From the NCBI GenBank assembly GCA_036186865.1, contig AP025054.1, positions 6,367,060 to 6,431,059 of the forward strand: DNA of 64,000 bases. Direction: 5' to 3'. Of this stretch, positions 45,007-57,000 are shown piece by piece (positions within the stretch are counted from its first letter, which is position 1; the number at the start of each line of letters is the position of its first letter). The position numbers and the translations under genes were made by a program. This stretch comes from Eustoma russellianum (taxonomy: Eukaryota > Streptophyta > Magnoliopsida > Gentianales > Gentianaceae). The notes beneath the pieces were generated by a model, which was not told the DNA's origin, did not search any database, and saw nothing but the letters and a program-made list of their open reading frames with translations.

Positions 45007-48000
45007 TCATTGAGATCCACGGCGGTGCTGGCACACGTGACAAACAGTAGCTTCCTTGACATTGGCATATGTACAATGCTGGCAAGACCAGTGTCCTGGT
45101 TCATCTACCCTTTTCAAACTACCTGATTTGGAGGCAGAAACTTTGCCTTTAATGCCTCGTCCTTTGCTACTTCCAGCAGCCGAAGTTTTCGAGTTAGCTG
45201 CCCGGCTAGAACTGCATTGGGTGTCCACATCTGAAAGGCCATTCTCCAAAGCTCGAACCAAATTTTCGAAGTAATTTTTGGTGACGCTGCACATATGTAA
45301 TTACAGAACTTTCAAAGACCAGAAATCTGTATGTGAGAATGATGCTAGCACAATAACACAAACGCTTATGGAGAAGATGTTTAAGATTCCCAACAAAAGA
45401 ACTAAACTCCACTACATGATATGCAATTATATTGATGTTAGCACATGCCATCTTTTTTTTTTTTTTTTAACTTAAAATTTTCATATATAAACCATGAATG
45501 GCGCATTACACAAGATGTTACTTTAAAAGAGCAACAACAAACTTAACTTGAGCAAAATACAGGTGGTTTACAATGAACTTTCCAAATCTAGTGGCGACCT
45601 GTAAAAGAGCTTGAACACATGCCATCTTAAAGTCTCTTAAAGGAGTTTTCTAACGCATTGGAAATAATAAACATGCACTCCAGCATTTGGTTTGAAATAT
45701 TTAGCTTTACCGTAATTCCAAGCTGGCCTCTATCCCAAGGAAACTAATTTAGGAAATACAATTACCCGAACACCAACCAGCTCCCAAAGATAAGAGAAAA
45801 ACTAGACAACAATGGTAAAGAAAAGGGGAAATAAACGATGACTTTGTCTAGACCTACAGGAAGAGTGTAAATAAAACCCCTTTGTAGTTCTTCAAGAGCA
45901 TCTGAACGAACGTTAAAGTTGAATTTACCTGGTCAGCCCAGCTAACTTTGTTCGAAATTCATTGAAATCTCTAGAAGGACCATCCTCAGAGTTGAGATAC
46001 CCTTGAAGCTCCTTCTCGGCACACTGATGTAGTCTTTCCAATCCTGACTCAGCTTCACCTGCAAAGAGGAAGAAAATATAATATGCTTCAACAGCTGAGC
46101 AAGTTTATGCCAGTTTAGAAGGACAAAAGACAGCAGACCTTGTAAGTATTCAAAGAACTGTCTTCTAGCATGTTCGTGCTCTGGTAGGTAAAACCCATAT
46201 GCATATGTCCACTTCAAAACTCTTCTACATTCAACTATCTGCAAATATTTAAAAGCCATGATTAAAGCAGAAAGCTCAAAAAGCAGTACGACGATGAACA
46301 TAGAAACCACTATTACCTGCTGCCAGGCTTCTACAATGAACTTTAGCTGTGATTCAGGTTGACATTGTTTGTCGCTTAATTTTTCAAGCTGCAGCAGCAA
46401 ACCAACATAAATCATGTTATACGCACTCTTCATTTAACTGCACAACTAAAATCACAACATTTCTTCCAATGCTCTTTTGCAGAATCCTCGCTATAACAAA
46501 ATGGTACTGGATCGTAAAGAACACATGAACCCGTTGATTCTAACACTACCTCCCTCATCCCCCCACCTCTCCAAACAACCAATCTCCTTTCCCCACTTTG
46601 ATAACGATCCATTTTTCCTCGATCACCCAGAAACAACCTCTGTGTGTTTCCAACACGTGGGTAAGGTTGCGTACATCCGACCCCGCCTTACCTCGCCATA
46701 GAGAGGAACCTCTAAGGTAATGGGAAATGTTGTTGTATATCCTTATAGTAAATCATTCTTTGCGCTTAAATATAAGAAAATAAAAAACGAAAAACCTACA
46801 GTATACTGAACATGAAGGAATACAACTAATTTTCAAAAATGACAAGAATTTAGATAACATCCATAAGAGACGAGTATGACCATCTCTAACAGGCCAAAAT
46901 GATCCATAGTTTACAAACCAACATAAACAGATTTCAGCTCAAGAGGAAAATTAGCCAGAAAATCAAGATTGAGTCGATAACTTGACCTTAATACTTGAGC
47001 TGGAAAATGGAGTAGCATGTATTGATTTGGATTGTCAGGATGCAACAAAAAAAAAAAAAGGTGTGACAGAAAAATTATAACATGCAAATGATTAATGATT
47101 TGCATGTTGATGATTTGGATCGTCTTTAAAGTTTTAGTGCATGACTAAGAATATTATCATTAACAGTAGTTATAAATGAGAAAAGATTAACACTTTTTTG
47201 AGTTTGTGTAAGAATTTCAATATTGATTAACCTTAAAAAGTTGGAAATTAATCCGATAGCTGGGTGGGATGATAAAGATTAAGGCATAATCTCCAGGAGA
47301 ACCAAAAAAAAGAGGGGGGGGGGGGGGGGGGCCTGGGGCGGGGGAAAGAAGCTTTTTGGATTTTCTAAGATAACAGAGAATTAGGACAGAAAACATATAC
47401 CTAAAACAACAGATATTGAAAGAGACAGCTTTACCAAGGAAACCTTAGCACTTAGTTCATGAAACCATTAAAGAAGCATATATCCAGCAACAATCTGCTA
47501 ATTTACTAAACTAAAAGTAGCTTGTAAAATCTGACCGGCCTACATGAGTTGCCTGTCTCAGCACTGTAACATTCACATTTCAAATTAATCCGATAACTGG
47601 GTGGGATGATAAAGATTAAGGCATAATCTACAGGAGAACCAAAAAACAAGAGGGGGGGGGGGGATCTTTTTAGGTTTTCTAAGATGACAGAGAAATAGGA
47701 CAGAAAACATATACCTAAAACAACAGATATTGAAAGAGACAGCTTTACCAAGGAAGCCTTAGCACTTAGCTCATGAAACCATTAAAGAAGCATATATCCA
47801 GCAACAATCTGCTAATTTACTAAACTAAAAGTAGCTTGTAAAATCTGACCGGCCTACATGGGTTGCCTGTCTCAGCACTGTAACATTCACATTTCCAAGT
47901 GAATGACATAGGTTAGGATAAGCAAAGACATTGTCTTCAGATCACAAGGATTCTATACTTCATGCAACAACTAGAATATCTTCCAATAAATTGAAGTATT

Positions 48001-51000
48001 CGTTTCATAAGATAGAAATAGATGACATTAAATAAAAAACCAACAACTTGACATACATGGACATCTTGCATCTGTTGCAGATCAGCAATTGCTTTTTGCC
48101 TAGACTGGAATATGAGAAAATTGTCAGATTCTGTCCATTTAGAAAGACCAAAGTGCATATAAAGAATCCTAAATGATCTTTTAGGATTGTTAGATCTGTC
48201 AGGACTCTGCACGTACCGATTGGTTGGTAGCCCATCTCTCATAGTAATGAGTGTATCTTTCCAAAGAGTTTTTTGCCATCTCTCTGCGCTTTTCAGCTTC
48301 ATCATACTACAGAGAATATAAAAGGATAGGTATATAGTCTATGCAATGATACTTTTAAATCTATGCTAAGTATTAGATAGCCCAAAGATAAAAACCTTAC
48401 CACCCCCTCCTGCTTTGCTGCCTCATAGCGGTTGCAAGCATAAAAACCTCCAGTTCTCTCACCATGATCTGTCCAAGCCCCAAGACACAGCCTGCGAGAG
48501 ATCATTCTGACAGTCATGAAGAAACAAGAGGGAAAAGAAACAATAATTCCTCCATGTAAGGCTTGCAGAAACTTACCAGCAAAACTCATATTTACAGGGT
48601 GGTGTGCAAGTGATATGCATACAGCCTTGATTCTTCTCAATTGGTCGTTTGCACTTTGGACAAGGCTTGGAATTAGCTAGAATCCTGCAAAATGTAATCA
48701 ATGCAATAATACCGTTCTAGCTGCATTGGCTTTTGTTCAAATGCATCATCTGGACACAACACGTTATCTCTCTATCTCTCTCTCTCTCTCTCTCTCTCGT
48801 TCCATTTTTTGTTCTTTTTTATTTAACACAATCTATTCACACTATGTGATACAAATGTTACACAGGTGAAAATTCATTAAACATGCAGTCATAACCTTTA
48901 GCCGATAAAAGATTTAGTGTGAGATACTGAAGTGAAAATTCTCAGATAGCACATGCATCAACAAATCTAAGCAGAGATAACATGCAATGGAAACTAGAAA
49001 AGGTTGGTCAGCTCATAACATTAGGGAACTTAGAAAGGTGGATTTCATGTTACTTTAAAATCCTTCATGGGGATCTAAGAAAGGGATAGTTGATGCTAAA
49101 TATACAACAGAATATGCCCAAACAGGATATCAGCTCACTTTTAAATTTTATGTTCAATATCAACCCACTTTTCTCTCCATGGATCCCCTGCACCTTAAGA
49201 CTTGCATGGCTGGAAGTTTCTCTACTTTATTCAGAAACTAAACCACAGGTACCATTAGCAATCAGTAAGCTAAATTGTCCTCCTATGATCTCCAACTTCC
49301 AATAATAATAATAATATGTCATGTTTCTTGTAAGGGTTTGTCTCATAGGGAAGAATGATGCAAGTTCGCAAATATATCTGCATACACCATCCTTGAGCTT
49401 AATTAAATGCTTTCACAAGTATGCAAATGATCCACATTTCATTCCCTTCAAATCCACTCTATACATTATATCAGTAAACTCTCAAGCTAGTGAAATCCAG
49501 GTTGATACCAGTTCATGTTCTCCGACTCTGCGCTATTCTTCAAAATCCATTTGGCCACAGTTCCGCAATCGACTGGCCGGTGAGCTTCCTCGGTACACTG
49601 TAAAAACATAACAGTTTTAAATCTGGTCATGAGGCAACAAATAATAAAAGGACAACATTTACGGGCAACCCAGGATCCATTAACCTTGAAGGACACGATT
49701 ATTGGACTTACATTCCAGCAAAAGCTATATGAACAGCGGCAGGTAACATCATAGCTTCTACTTCCGACAATGAAATCTACAGCATAATCACATCCAGGAG
49801 CTGGACACCATTTCGTCTACATTCAAGGAGAAGTTCTCAACACACGTAGTGGATCAAGATGCACAACAGCACAAAAAGAAGCACATAATAACACAATTGA
49901 ACAAGAGTATCAGTTGAATCATTGACATCATCATCATTGACATCTTCCTCAAAAAGAAGAAAAACAAAACCAATTTCATCTTGTTAAAAATGTTGCATCA
50001 TTCAATGTTTTTCATTTGAGTCCATTACCGTGTGCACCACCACAACAATTTTAGAGGAAAAAATATATATACAGAGGCCCAAAGGCCAAACACTGTTCGC
50101 TTCATGTAGCTTCGGGGTCCTGATTGTGACTATTTAAAAACCCCGCCCTTAATGTGCTAAGGAGGATACAGTGTGAAATCACTTCATTAGTCCCGTCGTA
50201 CATGCTAGTGTCAACTCTAAATGTAAATGCCAAGAATAAGTGAATTGATCCATCACGATCAGGCCCACAAATGTCAGAACAAAGTTGTCGGGACACAAGG
50301 GGAGAAGAGTGAAACGGATGAAAGCTAAAAGAATGTAAAAAATGATGGTTGAAACATCTACCATGATCTACTTACAGAAATTTTATGTCGGAAACTTAGT
50401 AGTAAAATGAAAAAGATTGAGATCAATGGCTTTGACTGAGGAGCGGAAACAGGACTTGATGATACAACAAACTAACGATGTGAGGTTCAAACAGCCTTCA
50501 TTTGACTACATTATCCATTCCATATGGGCAAACATTAGAGACCGATGAAAACAATGCAGCTTAATAGTAAAAGAATTCGTTGACACCATCAAAAAATTCA
50601 AGTATGGTGTTATCCCTTGGAATAGTAAAACCCTCTTTTAGGTTGCTACAGTAGAGAAAAGCTATGAGCGTGACACTTCAAGCCAACTGCTAGCTGTAAT
50701 GTTCTAAACAAATCCACTCAAACAGCATCAGTTACAATATCAATGAAAGTAATCCACAGCCATCCATTTTACATGCCTCTGGGAGTACCACCTATCAGAC
50801 ACTTAAAAAGTTCCATCAAGATCGTCAAGGTGACTTTTATCATTGCTTCATGTTTACGTCTTTGAGGGCTCCAACTTGGTTGGTTTTATTCGTCATAGAT
50901 GATCTCTGCAAGAACCTTATCTCATGGAAAGGAGCCCGGAATCCTTCCCATGGAGTGGAGAAGAATATAGTGGTAGGAGTCTTACGGCCAGCTAGAAAAC

Positions 51001-54000
51001 CCTGTTTCCAATGTAATTTTGTGGCCCGGCTTTCCGTAAGGTTGAAAGTATTGACAAGGTCCTCCATTAATCAAGATACTTCTTCAAACAATTCTAATCT
51101 ATGTCAGAACCTGATGGATATGCACCAGCATCTGTTTCTGTCCTAGCTTGTAGGCTTAAAAAGTATGATTCAATGCATGCACAACTTCGGCAGATGCACC
51201 ATAAAATTTCAAAAGGAGGAAAGCGCCCTGCTAAACTGGGCTCTGGAAGGTTGGATGAGTAAATTTAGAGGAAATTTGTGATGGCTGACCTCGCTTATGT
51301 ATATCAACTTTCTACAGCAAGCAAGAAACCAGACTCCAGTGCCTGATAGTAGTGAAGCTAGCAGCTGGGAGAAGGGGGGGGGGGGGGGGGGGGGTTGCAG
51401 TGAACCTGACAACTTTGTGATCTATATCTGAGTCGGTGAGTAGATGTTTATTATCATATATATTTGAGTCAGAAAGGTGTTTGGGTCGTGTTCCATTTCT
51501 TTGTTCAGAATTAAATTTTCAAAGTCATCTTCTTGCTTTCTTTCCGAAGTGTCAGTGTGGCGAGGATTACTAAGGTTTCTACTTTGTTTATTAGAACAGG
51601 GACTAACTACCTCCTGACTTGCTTTACCTTTTAGTTTTATAGACCTTTTCCCAGCTTTGGCGCCGACTGGACTCACCCTTGATGGGAGAGGCAGACCTTT
51701 GCTAATAGCCAAGGCATACTGTGTGTCCAGATCATGCTCTTTCAAACTGTTTGCTTGGTCAGTAGTTTCCCTATCACTCTCTGCAAGAGGGGCAAACTTA
51801 TTTGTCATGCTTCTAGGTTCCAGGCATGATACTTTTCCTTCACGTTCTTCCTTGGTTGGGGCATTACCTTGCGAAGCTTTTGAACTAAACATAGGACTAG
51901 TAATGCATGCATGACCAAACTTTTTGCATTTTAGACAATGCGGGAGAATCCATTCATAATACACTTTCTGTATACATTTACAACCAGCTTCATCGACATA
52001 GTTTATTGTAGTGGGGGGAATTTCTTCTGCTGAGATTTTCACGCATATCCTTGCAAAAAAGGCTTTGGGGAGTTGACAGTCTATCCATGAACATAGGCTT
52101 GCCGACAAGACTTCCCAAGCCACTAAGAACCTCTGAGTTGAAGTAATGGACTCTAAGTTTTGGAAACTATACCCAAAATGGTATGGAATTAAGCATTAAT
52201 TTTTCATTCCAAACCCAAGGTCTGAGAAAGAGTACTCTATTCTCAAAGGATAAAGGAGAGAGTTCTAGTATACTCTGCTTTGAATCTTCAGACTGAAATT
52301 TTGAAGATAAATAGGTCTTTTTCAATCTTTTGTATTTCCAGAAGCCCCTTAGCAGACCAACGGTCTTCAACAAACTTTTTCATGTTGAAAAAAATGCACG
52401 GTTTCCCATCACCTGATCCACTATTGTTGAACACCATTTCTACTTAGCTTCAGCTACTGCATACAGTTGGTTGGCAAAGAAGCTCTTTCCATTGTCCAAA
52501 TTGGTTTGAACGCAAGTGAGAGCTGAAGACATTTCTCGAATAAAATAAGGCTTGAGCAGTGAAGCTCAAGTTGATTTTGCTCGTATTATTCCTTGCATGT
52601 TGAAAGGTCAGGCTCAGTTAGTGAAGTCTAGCCATTCTAGACTAAGAATAAGGTGAAAAAAATATACTACAACTGTTCATAGCCACGGCCAGAGTGGCCT
52701 TTAGGCCAGGAAAAAGGTTAAGATGTCGCCTTTGTTAAGAGGATATGAGATTTGGAAAACTTTTGAATCAAGGAAGATAAAAGTGAGAAGAAGGGCGGAG
52801 CGAGGGGAGAGAAAGAGAGGAAAGCGGTGGAGAGAAAAGAAAGTTGGATGAAAATTAGACATTACCAACCAATTTTACCAGTTAACGATAGGACAGGAAA
52901 AATATGTGTACGAACGGAGGAGAGAGGAGTGGGAAAAAAGGAAAGGTATCTGGCCGAAAATTCTAATGAGAGGTCAGAGAAAAAAAAATTTAGTAAGAGA
53001 GGTACTCTTTTTGCAACTGAGTGTTTGTAGGATCTTTTATAAGGTTTTCTTGAGCATTTTTTAGGTTTGCCATGGCAGAATGCACTCTTCCTGAGATGTC
53101 ACTAAATTTCTCTTTGTTCAGTTTCTCAAGAGGTTCCTTTGGTCTCTTAAGTTTTTTACAAAAAGGATCAAAGGGTTACCCACTTCATGGCCAGCCCAAC
53201 CTTCCTTTAGAGTGGACTTGAACTTCGAGTGTTTCATCCATCCTATCATTAACTTAAATGGCTTGTGGCCAAATTTAAGACTGCTATGTATTGCTAGTAT
53301 ATTAGGTGAGTGATCAGAAGAAATTAGGGCTTCATAATCCAGTTGGAAATGGGGAAAGGAGTTCTTCAAATGATCATTACAGAATATGTGGTCAATCTTG
53401 GAGTAAACTCTTTGGTTATCATCCCTATTGTATGACCATGTAAATTCGAAGCCTCTAGAAGGAATATTCACAATGTCCATATCTTGGATCCAATCTGTGA
53501 ATTCCTTTATGGCACCTCTTTCTTCCAGTATTTCCTTGCCATTCAATATGATATTAAAACCACTCATGATTACCCAAGGTTGGTTATTATTAAGCTAGTA
53601 TTGATATCTCATATCACTCCAGAGATCCCTTCTCTTACTTCTTTCATTGTATCCGTACACTACAATTAGTATGAATTCATCACAATTTGGAGAAGCAATT
53701 GGTCTAATCTTACAAGTAATGGATTGCTCATTTGAGTGAAGCAGTTGTCCTACAAAAAAAGACCGCCACCCAGACCCTTGAGATTGTATTTGCCAAATGG
53801 TTATTAATGATCTCTCAATTCCTATGAACTGACTTTGTGATACTATGAAACTTATTATGTCGAAGTTTTGTTTTCAATAGACCTATGAGACCTATATTCT
53901 TGTTTTTGATAAAACCTCTTACTTTATGTTGCCTAAGGAGGAGTTAAGTCCTCTCACATTCCAGCAAGCAAATTTGATCATCAGATGATGGCTGGTAGAG

Positions 54001-57000
54001 GGAGGAGCTTCGTCCCTTTTATGCATACTCCTACTGATTACCTCAAGGCTGCCTGAAGGATTCACAAGTATCTTAAAGCTGCACCCAGGCAGGGGGGTTG
54101 TATTATAAGAAGAATGAAGATAAGAGCATTCAAGTGTCACGTATGCTACTGGACAAGATCAAAAACTGATATAAGGCCCACTTCAGGGTAGGGGACTTAT
54201 CTATGGGTCAATCTTGTAACATGGATAAGCAAGAAACAATCAGTAGTGGCTAGAAGCAGTGCAGAGACTAAACAGAGACTTTGGCACTTAGGTTTTGTGA
54301 GGGACTTTGGCTAAAAGGAGTCCTAGAAGAGGTTGAACAACCAGTTGATCTTTCAATTAGAGTTTATTGTGACAACATCTTGGCAATAAGTAAGACAGAA
54401 AACCCAGTTCAACGTGATAAATCAAGGCATGTTGAAATATATAGACATATCTGAAGATCAACTGGCAGATATACTAACTAAACCAATTTCTACAAGGATA
54501 TTCCAGAATTTAGTAGTCAAGCTTGGTTGTATAAACATATACACGAAGCTTGAGGGGAGGGTAGAAATACACACTCAAATATGCATGTAAATACACATAT
54601 ACCGTACACATGCACGCACATACAGTAGATAGATATTATACATACACACATTAAGTAAAATACACTTGTACAGGTCCTACACACACTCACAAGTCATTTG
54701 CCAAATGTTTGAAGCTAGATAGACGTTAGAACAGGAAATTAACATTGGCGATTACTGTTGGCAAATTTTGCCACTTGCTGCCTCTTTCTCCTTGATCTCT
54801 ATGTAATATTTAATCTCTATGTAAGGCTTTACTCTTGTGCATTTAAAACTAAGTGAATGAATCTACATGTATCCAACTTTCTATATAAAGAACGATTTAA
54901 ATCCCTGGAGTGCTTGCTACACTATAATCATTGCAACTTGGCGCAGAGGAATTTTTAAGTGATAAGTTATGTGGATACTTTCTGATGCATATTTATTTCC
55001 TAGTGGCATCACACGTATGCATGTGCATGAACATACAATGAAATACTAGTGCACTAAACAGGACAACTGCCACTGATATTACTTTCCCAGAAATATTTTC
55101 TGATCAACCATAAGAAACAGCAAACTGTTGTTCAGTTAAACGACAATAAGCACAAAAGAAAAACAGAAAGAGGCAGAAGGGAAAAAGAGAAGACTTCTAT
55201 AGCCTTAGAATAAAAAGAATTTTCAAAACCTAGTTTTGCTTTTGATGGGCATATGAAAACGCGGGGGGGGGGGGGGGGGGGGGGGGGTAACCCAAGGAGG
55301 TGTATAATGAACACCAGAAAATTAATAAGAAGGAAACGACATTCAAGGCTTGTCTGTTCAAAGTGAATTCCTTAGAAACAAAAGTCAATCTCCCAAATCC
55401 ACCGTACTTTTGAATATGCAGGTAGCTTTGGCTTTGCTTTTTGACACTGGATTAGGTTAAAAATCCCTGTGGTTAAAATCGTCTGGTTATACAATAAAGT
55501 GATATAATATTAAAATCCCCCCGAAAGTGAATAATTTGCAGCCGTTGAGAATTCTTGGAAACCAATTATATGAACTAATGTTAATTCATTATTCCTCTTA
55601 TTATATGTTGTTGGGTAAGTATTTCTCAAGGGGCAGAGGGAAGGGAATTGAAAACCTGAAAGGACACAACCAAATGCAAAGCAACTAAACCATACACAAA
55701 AATTAAGAGTTGAAGTCGGATGATTGAAGTTTGGAAGATTAGGTGGTCTTTTTTTTTTTTTTTGTAACTCAAATTGCATAGATATTAAAATATGCATACA
55801 AGGTAGCCATTGTAATAGCCAATACCACAAGCAATTGCGCAATGTACACAGACCTGTAAGACATAACAGAGGTAAAGTACTACAGATGCAAAGAGGAAAT
55901 TTCACCGAGTCCCACGACTAATGAAGCTGAAGTTACCTGAACTCTTAAAATATTACCTTCCTATTGTCCTCAATGAATGACCTAAGGAAGTAGCGGCTGT
56001 ATCTATCCTTGTCATCCTTAGTAGCTAGTGAGCTTATCATATCTTGGCCGACCGCAGCCTCGCAAGATGGATCGGGACATCTTAAATTCAAACATCCAGG
56101 ACCGTCATTTATTGCCGAGCCCATATATCCTGCGGCAATCAAAAAGTGAAATGCGAACATCAATAAGGGCAATCAAAAAGTGAAATGTCAACATCAACAA
56201 CCAGATGTTGGCCTTAAGTTCACCGATAAAAACCCATATGGATTCAAGTTCCAGTTTAAGGCATAAGATGTTGTGAGTGTCTGCATGTGCGTACCCCCCC
56301 CCCCCCCCCACAAAAAAAAAAAAAAAGTTTTGTCTTATCTGGAATTATTCTCATTACTGAATTGAAGATTGTTTAGTTCAAGGAAAAGTGAAAGGGTCGA
56401 AGCATACAAATCTCAAATTAGTGAAAGGAACATCGGGTGGACAGATAAAGATTAGGTTGAATCAACTGCTTATATTAGATGTTAGAGCAGCTGATAATAG
56501 AAGAAAGAAAGGTATGCCAATAGCACTTTTAGGTGGGGTGGGGGTGGAGGGGAATCAGATAAATATACTTATATTATAAACAAATGACTAAGGAGAAAGA
56601 AAAATACGGCAGCAAGTTCATGGTATTGCCTTGAAAGAAAAAATAGAAGAAGGTGATAATAGCATATACAATTGGTAAAAATTGTGCTCTGACTTCTCTC
56701 TGAACTTTTCCCGAAAATCCTCAACCCCGGCTAATTCTCTCTCCTCTTCCACCAAAACCTTGCTTATAACGTATCTATTTGGATGAAAACGTATCTATTT
56801 GATTGTCCTAGTGACATTGCCCTGTAGCGACTCAGGGAATTTTGGCATTTTGAAGTTGGCAAAGTTTCGTAGCTTAATTATTGGTAATTGGGATTGGAAT
56901 TGTACAGAAACTATCTTTTTGTTTTTTGAACAAGTCTATATCACTGGCTAGCTTGTTAACACCTACCCATAATGTTATATCTCCGTAAATTTGCCTCATA

